Shown: positions 1 through 5,000, counted from the stretch's first letter. The stretch is 5,082 nt of DNA from Thaumarchaeota archaeon UBA160 (GCA_002506605.1 DAXX01000009.1:1768-6849); one strand, 5' to 3'. Program-made: numbers and translations. Notes: a model not told the origin generated them from the sequence alone.

Positions 1-84
1 GATTACGCATCAGCTCTTCTTACGATCTCTTTATTAATATCATTCTTAATCTACATTTTAAGCAGAAAAAATGCACAGCCTTGA
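1..84 (+). CDS. C-terminal tail of a membrane protein, probably an ABC transporter permease (partial)
   Basis: The first reading frame is open from the window edge to a TGA at 82-84 and encodes 27 residues. They form one hydrophobic membrane-spanning segment (about residues 5-20, rich in Leu, Ile and Ser) followed by a short basic tail, SRKNAQP. The next gene is an ABC ATPase whose ATG at 71 lies inside this frame, giving a 14-nt overlap. That tight permease-ATPase arrangement is what suggests this is the permease subunit. The nearby moeA and mobA make a molybdate/tungstate permease (ModB/WtpB type) an attractive guess, but the fragment has no substrate-specific motif. The start and most of the protein lie outside the window. 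Confidence 0.55.
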   Translation, partial: DYASALLTISLLISFLIYILSRKNAQP

Positions 85-665
85 GCTTAGAAACGTAATA
101 ATAACACGAGGTAGCCTATCAATTGGTATCTTTAACATAATATTAATGAAAATGAAAAAGTCCTAGTATATGGCCCTAATGGATCAGGAAAGACAACTTT
201 CCTGTTAGCTATTGCGGGAATAATAAAACACTCAGGAGAAATCTTGGTTGATGGTAAGTTAGTTAACTCAAAAGCTCTTGAAAAAAGGGAAATAACTTAT
301 GCGCCAGCAAAACCTTCCCTTATAAACAGCTTAACTGCGCTTGAAAACCTAAAGATATCAGGTGAGAAAGCTATTGAAATTGCTGAAAGAATAGGCTTGA
401 AGAACATATTGTCTCAGAAAGCTTATGAGCTGAGCGATGGAATTAAAAAACTTATACAAGTTTCAATGGCCATAGGCAGCAAGTCAAACGTTATCCTGTT
501 GGATGAACCATTTGCTTTTGTTTCAGAAATAAATTCGGCACTAGTAAAATCTGTAATAGATTAAACCAAAGAAAAGATTATTTTGGTTACTTCTCATGAA
601 AAGTTATAAAATTTTTCAAATATATAGACATCACCAAGCACAGATTAAACTTTAAAGAAACTTAA
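71..665 (+). pseudogene. Broken ABC transporter ATP-binding protein (two frameshifts and one nonsense codon)
   Basis: This is a recognisable ABC ATPase spread over three frames. The N-terminus (MHSLELRNVIITRG, from the ATG at 71) runs in one frame to about 139. The core then continues in the next frame with Walker A GPNGSGKTT (172-198), the signature-like LSDGIKK (430-450), Walker B VILLDEP (490-510) and the H-loop TSHE (589-600). A TAA at 562-564 sits between VID and TKEKIILV, where family members simply continue. A second shift at about 607 moves to a third frame, which encodes KFFKYIDITKHRLN and ends at TAA 663-665. Both shifts fit loss of one base in an A/T-rich stretch. Restoring them gives about 198 codons, short for the family and without an extra C-terminal domain. 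The Q-loop glutamine is also absent: the region reads YAPAKPSL. The protein would have powered the permease encoded just upstream, possibly for molybdate or tungstate. The longest intact piece starts at a TTG at 244 and lacks Walker A, so it should not work as an ATPase. Sequencing error is the alternative for the two indels. Confidence 0.85.
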
Positions 666-1035
666 CATTTAATTCTCTACCCTCTTTATCGAACGCCCTG
701 ATTTCAGACGGAAGCCCTATTATCATAATTATTGGTCCCAAACCGTAAAGAAGATCGTCACTTGAAGGTAAAGCTATGCCATTGGGATGAGAATGAATAG
801 AACCTATTATGCTCCTGTCAGGAGGCAGAAGATTCATGTTAAAGATCGCCCTTGTCCTTCCACCTTTTGCCATAGGTGGAATAACAAAAGATTCCACGTG
901 AGCGGACTCTTTTTCAAGCCTACCTTTAAGCAAAAGTATTATTTCATTAGGATAGTTTTCTTTAGCATATTCAATAACACTTTCTTTAAGATCTTTTGGC
1001 ATATAAACAGTATATTCAGCTTTTTCTTGGTACAT
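652..1035 (-). CDS. JAMM/MPN+ (JAB1-type) metalloprotease, possible deubiquitinase-like desampylase
   Basis: The 127-residue protein is a single JAB/MPN domain with a complete JAMM zinc site: Glu31 (in PNEIILLL), then His81-Ser-His83-Pro84, Ser91 and Asp94 in HSHPNGIALPSSDD, with the standard six residues between Pro84 and Ser91. The segment FNMNLLPPDRSIIGSIHSHP also matches archaeal family members. Free-standing archaeal JAMM proteins of about this length are zinc isopeptidases; the characterised haloarchaeal one removes ubiquitin-like SAMP modifiers from proteins, including the molybdopterin synthase subunit MoaE. That activity is inferred here, not shown. There is no signal peptide or membrane segment, so it should be cytoplasmic. 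The ATG at 1035 lies about 26 nt from a TATA-like element, consistent with a leaderless mRNA. Its stop overlaps, convergently, the original end of the broken ABC ATPase. It lies 47 nt downstream of tatC on the same strand, so read-through from the Tat operon is possible. Confidence 0.9.
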   Translation of the reverse strand: MYQEKAEYTVYMPKDLKESVIEYAKENYPNEIILLLKGRLEKESAHVESFVIPPMAKGGRTRAIFNMNLLPPDRSIIGSIHSHPNGIALPSSDDLLYGLGPIIMIIGLPSEIRAFDKEGRELNVKFL

Positions 1036-1056
1036 CTTTATGTTTTAAATTCTGAA

Positions 1057-1066
1057 ATAAAATATT
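1057..1066 (-). promoter_or_regulatory. Candidate TATA box for the JAMM protease gene
   Basis: On the minus strand this reads AATATTTTAT, centred about 26 nt upstream of the ATG at 1035, which would place transcription start at or next to the start codon. It lies in the 47-nt gap after tatC. A short inverted repeat (TGAAATA and its complement around AAA, 1053-1069) covers it. AT-richness makes such boxes easy to find by chance, so this rests on the spacing. Confidence 0.4.
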
Positions 1067-1082
1067 TCAACTTATGTTTTTA

Positions 1083-1901
1083 TCATTTTTTGCTTTTCTT
1101 GATTCTCCTTTCAATGGCATATGCAAAAGCAACGCCTACAAAATAGAGGACAGAGAGTATAATGCCTATGGTTGTCTCTATTATGCCTCCAGTAGTTCCA
1201 GGTGAGATTATCCAAGCTATTACAAAAGCGCCTAATATTCCCCACCTCCATCCGCTCTTCCAGCTCTTCGCAGATACCACTCTCATGAAAGTTAAAATTG
1301 CCATAGCCATAGGGTACTCAAAAGCTATTCCTGTTGCCATCATTAGAGATATAACTGTATTTATGAAAGCCCTCACGCTCAGGGTAGGCATCACGCCGAG
1401 TATCTTAGCGTAGATCAGCACAAACCTGAGCATGAAAGGTACTATTATGAAATAGGCAAAGGAAGCGCCTGCAGCGAAAAGGACTCCGGCAGGAAGTATT
1501 GCAAGTTTTATGAGCTTCTTTTCATGTCTGTAAAGCCCTGGAGCGACAAAGGCCCAGAGCTCATAAACAGCGACAGGAACAGCGATGAAGAGAGATAAGA
1601 AGAACGAAACATAAAAAGAAGCAAATAGGGGGTCAAAAGTGTTTACGTTTATCAATATCATGCCTTTAGGCAGCTCATTATAAATGAACGCCTTTATGAC
1701 GTAGTCTGATATGCTTGAATATATGCTTGGATAAGGCACCGGTATGGAATATCCGGCATATTTTACAATCCTTACTCCAAAAGCAAAGGATACAAAGAAA
1801 ACCAAAGCAAGAACGATTAATATTGCCCTTAACCTTCTTAGAAGCTCAGTTATGTGTGAAATTAGGGGCTTTTCGTTGTTTTCCAGCTCAGTTCTCTCCA
1901 T
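1083..1901 (-). CDS. tatC: Sec-independent (twin-arginine) protein translocase subunit TatC
   Basis: TatC is the multispanning receptor that binds twin-arginine signal peptides and recruits TatA to export folded proteins across the cytoplasmic membrane. The 272-residue protein has the expected six hydrophobic segments, at roughly residues 24-42, 92-114, 133-155, 178-206, 217-234 and 239-261. The diagnostic cytoplasmic loop is present as FVAPGLYRHEKK (residues 118-129), whose Glu127 matches the conserved signal-peptide-contacting glutamate. FAYFIIVP (148-155) and GIAFEYP (191-197, with the conserved Glu195) are further TatC hallmarks. The N-terminus ISHITELLRRLR resembles the usual 'HL.ELR.R' motif. 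The C-terminus is a basic tail, RRIKKSKK. It is the last gene of a three-gene tat operon, and its ATG at 1901 overlaps the end of the preceding tatA-like gene by 14 nt, so translation is probably coupled. A weak AAGGT element about 13 nt upstream is the only ribosome-binding-site candidate. Confidence 0.96.
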   Translation of the reverse strand: MERTELENNEKPLISHITELLRRLRAILIVLALVFFVSFAFGVRIVKYAGYSIPVPYPSIYSSISDYVIKAFIYNELPKGMILINVNTFDPLFASFYVSFFLSLFIAVPVAVYELWAFVAPGLYRHEKKLIKLAILPAGVLFAAGASFAYFIIVPFMLRFVLIYAKILGVMPTLSVRAFINTVISLMMATGIAFEYPMAMAILTFMRVVSAKSWKSGWRWGILGAFVIAWIISPGTTGGIIETTIGIILSVLYFVGVAFAYAIERRIKKSKK

Positions 1902-2205
1902 TTTCTTTCTTTAACCTTTTTACTTCTTCCTGCAACTCCCTTACCTGTCTCTCCAATTCTTTAACCCTTATATCATTGTTTGTATAGCTCCTAAAATTGT
2001 TAGAAATGTTATCATTAAAAGAATAGTTCATATCAATATCAGAAAGCTCCTTCGTTATCTCCTTCTTGAACTCCTCTTCAGACCTCTTTAGCTCTCCCCA
2101 CCATTTGCCAAACTTTCTGAACGTTCCAGAAAGATCGCCTTCACCACCCAAAAGCAATATAGCTATAAAAACAAGTATAAGGGTATCGGTAAGGCTTCCG
2201 AGCAT
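1888..2205 (-). CDS. Second TatA/TatB-like translocase protein with a C-terminal coiled coil
   Basis: This 105-residue protein has TatA/B architecture: a short N-terminal membrane helix (about residues 6-19) with a polar Asp7 near its start, a glycine hinge (Gly20-Gly21), and an amphipathic helix (about 28-55, FRKFGKWWGELK followed by EEEFKKEI). The hinge is acidic, GGEGD, and lacks the usual proline, and the amphipathic helix carries paired tryptophans, so it differs clearly from its upstream paralogue. An Asn/Ser-rich linker (about 57-78) leads to a three-heptad coiled coil (81-101) with Val81, Val88 and Val95 at 'a' and Leu84, Leu91 and Leu98 at 'd'. Its ATG starts one nucleotide after the tatA stop codon and its end overlaps tatC, so the three are surely co-transcribed. 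By position and divergence it may take a TatB-like role, as a mediator between TatC and TatA. That is inference, since archaea mostly lack a classical TatB. Confidence 0.87.
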   Translation of the reverse strand: MLGSLTDTLILVFIAILLLGGEGDLSGTFRKFGKWWGELKRSEEEFKKEITKELSDIDMNYSFNDNISNNFRSYTNNDIRVKELERQVRELQEEVKRLKKENGEN

Positions 2206-2206
2206 T

Positions 2207-2482
2207 TCAGCTCGTTGACTTCTCTTCTTTCTTTAATTCTTCTAACTGTTTTTGAAGCTCAGCTATCTGCTTCTGTAGCTCTTCAACCTTCTGCTCTTTA
2301 GATTGAGTTGCGTTTGCCTGAGTCAACTGTTTTAGCTCCATCTCTGCCTCTATTTCCCCTTTTTTAAACTCCCCTTTAGCCCTTCCCAAAGATCTGAATA
2401 TTTCAGGTATTTTGCTGGTCCCGGCCAGAAGCACTACTGCTACTATTATTACGATTATTATATCGGTGGCACTACCTATCAC
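2207..2482 (-). CDS. tatA: Sec-independent (twin-arginine) translocase pore-forming subunit TatA
   Basis: TatA oligomerises at TatC to let folded twin-arginine substrates cross the membrane. The 91-residue protein has a short membrane helix (about residues 7-20) with Asp7 near its start, the hinge Gly21, the conserved Lys-Ile-Pro at 24-26, and the archaeal-type amphipathic helix IFRSLGRAKGEFKKG (28-42, with Phe29 at the conserved position). After a Gln/Thr-rich stretch comes a three-heptad coiled coil (66-86) with Val66, Ile73 and Leu80 at 'a' and Leu69, Leu76 and Leu83 at 'd'. The start is a GTG at 2482: a minus-strand in-frame TGA lies three codons upstream (2489-2491), no other start is available before it, and an AAGGTGA ribosome-binding site precedes it by 6 nt. 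It is the first gene of the tatA, tatA-like, tatC operon and is transcribed away from moeA. Confidence 0.93.
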   Translation of the reverse strand: MIGSATDIIIVIIVAVVLLAGTSKIPEIFRSLGRAKGEFKKGEIEAEMELKQLTQANATQSKEQKVEELQKQIAELQKQLEELKKEEKSTS

Positions 2483-2488
2483 ATATGT

Positions 2489-2495
2489 TCACCTT
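2489..2495 (-). promoter_or_regulatory. Shine-Dalgarno site that fixes the GTG start of tatA
   Basis: On the minus strand AAGGTGA is followed by a 6-nt spacer and then GTG at 2482. An ATG two nucleotides upstream of that GTG is followed at once by TGA and cannot be the start. This is the one clear ribosome-binding site in the window; the other first-in-transcript genes look leaderless. Confidence 0.75.
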
Positions 2496-2510
2496 AATCA
2501 AGAGTTTGCA

Positions 2511-2520
2511 TAACGCGTTA
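2511..2520. repeat. 10-bp perfect palindrome at the predicted tatA transcription start
   Basis: TAACGCGTTA reads identically on both strands and has an unusually GC-rich centre for this AT-rich spacer. It sits about 26-30 nt downstream of the tatA TATA box, where transcription should begin, and about 29 nt before the GTG. A small dimeric regulator could bind here, but no factor is identified. Confidence 0.35.
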
Positions 2521-2540
2521 ATAAATGTTGCTAGCGACTT

Positions 2541-2550
2541 GTTTATAAAA
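2541..2550 (-). promoter_or_regulatory. TATA box of the tat operon
   Basis: On the minus strand this is TTTTATAAAC, a good archaeal TATA box. Transcription would start around 2520, leaving a leader of roughly 38 nt that includes the AAGGTGA ribosome-binding site. It belongs to the divergent control region 2483-2679; I see no gene in the remainder of that region. Confidence 0.6.
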
Positions 2551-2651
2551 GTAAATGTATCATTATCGCTATAATTATTTTACATATGATTTATAATACA
2601 TCATGTTAGCGCCTTATCCAAAAAAAATTTAGACCATATTTTGCAATATAC

Positions 2652-2659
2652 GTATAAAC
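2652..2659 (+). promoter_or_regulatory. TATA box of moeA
   Basis: GTATAAAC is centred about 25 nt before the moeA ATG at 2680, so the transcript would begin at the start codon (leaderless). No ribosome-binding site lies before that ATG, in agreement. It is the rightward half of the tat/moeA divergent promoter region. Confidence 0.6.
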
Positions 2660-2679
2660 CATTTTTATTATGATAAGTT

Positions 2680-3822
2680 ATGCCTCTTATAAAGTACGAA
2701 GAGGTCGAGAAGATTATTGAAAGCCTAAAGTTGCCGACTTTAAAGACAAAGAGCTTAAGCGTTCCTGACTCTGTTAACATGATACTTGCTGAAGATGTTT
2801 TGAGCCAGAACGACATACCGCCGCAAAACGTTGCAGCGCAGGACGGTTATGCTGTAAACGTTCATGAAGGGGAAAGCTATGAAATAGTAAATGCAAACAA
2901 ACTGAACAAGGGACAAGCAACGTATGTGATGACCGGCATGAGGGTTCCTGACGACGCTAACTCGATAGTTAGGATAGAAGAAGCAAAGGTAGTTGGCAAC
3001 AGGCTTTACCCAGCTAGGGAACCAAAGCTTTGGAGAGATATAGAGAGAGCTGGAGAGGACATAAGAGCTGGAGAGGTTCTGCTCAGAAAAGGAAGCTTCA
3101 TTTCTCCATACCATGTTCCTTTATTGATAGCCGCAGGAATTAAATCGGTAAAAGTTTTTGATATGTGCGCTGGCGTAGTATCCATAGGCGACGAGCTGGT
3201 GCCCTATGACCATGATGGAGGCGTAAGGGACGCTATAGCCCCAATGATAATGAACCTCATGCCGTTTGCCGAAAAGAAATATAGGTTAATAGGAGATGAT
3301 CTAGAAAAGATCAAGCAGACCCTTAATGAGCTTTCTAAAGATTGTGACTTGATATTTACTGTTGGCGGGTCTTCGGTGGGCAAGAAAGATTTCACAAAGA
3401 GGGCAATCTCTGACGCTGGGCAGCTGCTTTATGAAGGCGTGCAGACAAACGTGATAAAAAGGGGAGGTCTTGGCCTCGTTAACGGAAAGCCGGTCATTGC
3501 GCTTCCAGGAAGAATAGTTTCTGCGGCGACCGTTTTCAACGCTGAAGGGCTTCACGTAATTTCTAAAATGATAGGCGTAGAACTGAGAAAGTATAAGGAG
3601 GTTGAGCTTGGCGAGGATGTCGAAGTAAAGCACAGCATGAACGCAACTTTCCTATTTAAGCTTGATGGCAGCACAGCCTATCCATTAAGGTGGGGGACTG
3701 GCCTCTACAGCGAGCTGGCAAAAGCAGACGCCTTTGGCTACCTAGAAAGGAACAGGGAGCACAAAAAAGGCGAAATGATAACGGTACAACTTTTCTGGAA
3801 AGGATGCCCAAATATCTATTAG
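2680..3822 (+). CDS. moeA: Molybdopterin molybdenumtransferase MoeA-like protein, divergent
   Basis: MoeA ligates molybdate (or tungstate) to adenylylated molybdopterin, the metal-insertion step of cofactor synthesis. The 380-residue protein covers the whole family layout: DGYAV with Asp55 (54-59), TGMRVP (85-90) then IEEA, GEDIRAGEVLLRKG (125-138), SIGDELV (168-174, Glu172), LIGDDLEKI (203-211), GGSSVGKKDF (229-238, Asp237) and the C-terminal beta domain ending in LFWKG. These acidic positions correspond to active-site residues of bacterial MoeA. Several signatures are altered: the usual MDGYA reads AQDGYA, the KPGKP loop reads KRGGL (260-264), GLPGNPVS reads ALPGRIVS (274-281), and the IxDSN segment reads VRDAI (182-186). 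It may thus be a specialised paralogue, for instance for tungsten, or simply a fast-evolving archaeal form. The ATG at 2680 is chosen because a TATA box lies 25 nt upstream and the N-terminal helix is complete. It is divergent from the tat operon. There is no transmembrane segment, so it should be cytoplasmic. Confidence 0.93.
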   Translation: MPLIKYEEVEKIIESLKLPTLKTKSLSVPDSVNMILAEDVLSQNDIPPQNVAAQDGYAVNVHEGESYEIVNANKLNKGQATYVMTGMRVPDDANSIVRIEEAKVVGNRLYPAREPKLWRDIERAGEDIRAGEVLLRKGSFISPYHVPLLIAAGIKSVKVFDMCAGVVSIGDELVPYDHDGGVRDAIAPMIMNLMPFAEKKYRLIGDDLEKIKQTLNELSKDCDLIFTVGGSSVGKKDFTKRAISDAGQLLYEGVQTNVIKRGGLGLVNGKPVIALPGRIVSAATVFNAEGLHVISKMIGVELRKYKEVELGEDVEVKHSMNATFLFKLDGSTAYPLRWGTGLYSELAKADAFGYLERNREHKKGEMITVQLFWKGCPNIY

Positions 3823-3827
3823 ATAGA

Positions 3828-3835
3828 TTTATAAC
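3828..3835 (+). promoter_or_regulatory. TATA box for the small gene pair at 3858
   Basis: TTTATAAC is centred about 27 nt before the ATG at 3858 and only six nucleotides after the moeA stop. This spacing predicts a leaderless transcript for the two small genes, separate from moeA, although read-through from moeA is also possible. Confidence 0.55.
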
Positions 3836-3857
3836 TTTGTTAAAATAAAAATACATT

Positions 3858-4049
3858 ATGAGCGAAGAAGTCTCATGGATAACTAGTATAATTAAAGCTA
3901 TAGAAGGCACCAAGAGCACTGCTGAAATAACCTTTGATAACTTAAGCATAAAGATACAAGGAACAAGTACATCAATAATTATAACAGGAAAGGTAACGTT
4001 TACGGCTTATCCGTTACAGACAGAAAAAGTTGAAAAAGAGCAGGCTTGA
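3858..4049 (+). CDS. Small hypothetical protein, first of an overlapping pair
   Basis: I do not recognise this 63-residue protein. It has a short N-terminal helix (about residues 5-17, SWITSIIKAIEGT), then alternating hydrophobic and polar residues that predict three beta strands: 22-26 (AEITF), 29-34 and 39-51 (the last containing SIIITGKVTFTA). It ends in a charged tail, EKVEKEQA. There is no signal peptide, membrane helix or metal-binding cysteine. It is probably real: it has its own well-spaced TATA box and ATG, the composition is protein-like, and it overlaps the next gene by 20 nt in the same direction. The neighbourhood (moeA, mobA) hints at cofactor metabolism, but nothing in the protein supports a specific role. 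Confidence 0.7.
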   Translation: MSEEVSWITSIIKAIEGTKSTAEITFDNLSIKIQGTSTSIIITGKVTFTAYPLQTEKVEKEQA

Positions 4050-4359
4050 AAAGCTAGAGATATACGGTACGATAAAAGTTAAGATAAATAATGATGCTTT
4101 CGTTAATGTGAATTTTAATAAAAATAAAATATCTCTTTTTATTTATAAAAAAGAGCTTTTTAGCAGATTACTTAAAGAGTCAGGATTCAATTTAGAAAGA
4201 ATAACGAAGCTCGGGAAAATATCAGAAAAATTACACAAAATAGGCATAGGTATATCAGTATCAGATTCAAAGGGCTTGATAGTAAAGCTGGGCGTTGGAG
4301 CTTATAACCCTCTTGTTAAGGCTAAGATAAACATTAAAAGAATTGCGGAGTTTTTATGA
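4030..4359 (+). CDS. Hypothetical protein, second of the overlapping pair (TTG start)
   Basis: I do not recognise this 109-residue basic protein. Residues 8-38 look like three beta strands (LEIYGTIKVKI, AFVNVNF, KISLFIY); 41-51 and 60-70 look helical; then come strands at 72-77 and 83-89 (GLIVKLGVG) and a basic end, IKRIAEFL. The only plausible start is the TTG at 4030, inside the last codons of the preceding gene. An in-frame stop lies upstream at 3994-3996, there is no nearby ATG, and no ribosome-binding site is visible. Translation is therefore probably coupled to the upstream gene, or reached by a +1 shift in the 20-nt overlap. The pair may form a complex of two beta-rich proteins. The gene ends 23 nt from the convergent mobA stop. 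Confidence 0.7.
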   Translation: MKKSRLEKLEIYGTIKVKINNDAFVNVNFNKNKISLFIYKKELFSRLLKESGFNLERITKLGKISEKLHKIGIGISVSDSKGLIVKLGVGAYNPLVKAKINIKRIAEFL

Positions 4360-4380
4360 TTATACGATGCTCTAATGCTG

Positions 4381-4402
4381 GTTTAATTTGTTTCTAATTT
4401 TT
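4381..4402 (+). terminator. Candidate T-rich terminator after the small gene pair
   Basis: The plus strand here is T-rich, with several short T runs ending in five Ts at 4398-4402, beginning 22 nt past the stop of the second small gene. Archaeal RNA polymerase often stops at such tracts without a hairpin. It overlaps the 3' end of the convergent mobA gene. No hairpin is evident. Confidence 0.3.
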
Positions 4403-4988
4403 GAATTAAAATTTTTAGATCCTCTTTTGTATTGACATTAAAAAAACTGTCGAGAGAAGGATCGACATCTCTAAAGTTCTCAATATTTATAAAAATAGGA
4501 TTGGGCAACATTTTTACGAGTTCTTTTAAAGATGTAACAGAATTTAGATTAGCTTCTTTTATAGCAAAGCTGTTATAAACCGCACAAAGAACTTCTAGGG
4601 TTCCATCTTTATGGACCGGTATCGCAGCTGAATGACCTAGAGCCAAAAAGTAAAGCTTTTCGATGACCTTAGTGCTTATAAGAGGCATGTCTACAGCTAT
4701 TGCAGCAAAGTATTGTTTCTTCGATTTTAACGCTGCAGTTATGAGCCCACCAACCGGGCTCATTGTATAAACAAGATCTTTTAAAATTGCTGCTTTAGAA
4801 GGGAGTAAATCTCTAAATTCTTTATCTTCTTTATTTCCTATAATTACCATTATGTCGTCGGAAAGAAGTGAAACTTTGTCATAAATAATTTTTAAAAAAG
4901 GTATGTTGTTTACTTTTAAAAATGCTTTATCTGTTCCCATTCTAGAGCCTTTGCCACCAGCTAATATGGCTATTGAAAGTTCCAACAT
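4383..4988 (-). CDS. mobA: Molybdenum cofactor guanylyltransferase MobA (MobA-like NTP transferase)
   Basis: MobA transfers GMP from GTP to molybdenum cofactor, giving the guanine dinucleotide form used by DMSO-reductase-type enzymes; in archaea the same family also serves the tungsten cofactor. The 201-residue protein is close to the roughly 190-200 residues typical of the family. It opens with the nucleotide-binding signature AILAGGKGSRMGTDKAF (7-23), then SPVGGL (77-82, the guanine/substrate loop), AVDMPLI (98-104, with the metal-binding Asp100) and the family-typical ending FFNVNTKEDL (182-191). I chose the ATG at 4988 rather than an in-frame TTG five codons upstream, because the ATG lies 27 nt from a TATA box and the family signature starts a few residues later. 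CTP-using MocA-type specificity cannot be excluded. It converges on the small gene pair and is noticeably more AT-rich than moeA. Confidence 0.92.
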   Translation of the reverse strand: MLELSIAILAGGKGSRMGTDKAFLKVNNIPFLKIIYDKVSLLSDDIMVIIGNKEDKEFRDLLPSKAAILKDLVYTMSPVGGLITAALKSKKQYFAAIAVDMPLISTKVIEKLYFLALGHSAAIPVHKDGTLEVLCAVYNSFAIKEANLNSVTSLKELVKMLPNPIFINIENFRDVDPSLDSFFNVNTKEDLKILIQKLETN

Positions 4989-5000
4989 TGTAATATAAAT

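Noticed and set aside
244..564. Intact 106-codon gene from a TTG at 244
   Set aside because: It starts after Walker A and ends before the H-loop, and the missing parts lie in the flanking sequence in other frames, so it is a fragment of the broken ABC ATPase.
1053..1069. Short inverted repeat (7-bp arms) upstream of the JAMM gene
   Set aside because: The arms are short and A/T-only except for one base pair, so chance is a sufficient explanation. It is mentioned only with the promoter.
787..1146. Rightward open frame of 119 codons antisense to the JAMM and tatC ends
   Set aside because: It lies opposite a strongly supported JAMM gene, its protein is Phe-rich and unlike any family, and it has no promoter or ribosome-binding site.
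1162..1413. Rightward open frames antisense to tatC (1162-1413 and 1715-1987)
   Set aside because: They are reverse-strand echoes of the hydrophobic tatC codons and lack start signals.
2583..2610. Possible C/D-box small RNA in the tat-moeA spacer (ATGATGT on the minus strand)
   Set aside because: The box C match is imperfect and no correctly spaced CTGA box D was found.
3046..3076. Direct 13-nt repeat AGAGCTGGAGAGG occurring twice in moeA
   Set aside because: It encodes the RAGED and RAGEV halves of a conserved MoeA motif, so it is explained by protein sequence rather than by a DNA repeat function.
2755..3114. Leftward open frame antisense to moeA, with similar ones at 3204-3395, 3301-3633 and 3656-3949
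   Set aside because: moeA is supported by conserved motifs along its full length, and the opposing frames have low-quality, Cys/Arg/Ser-rich translations with no recognisable domain.
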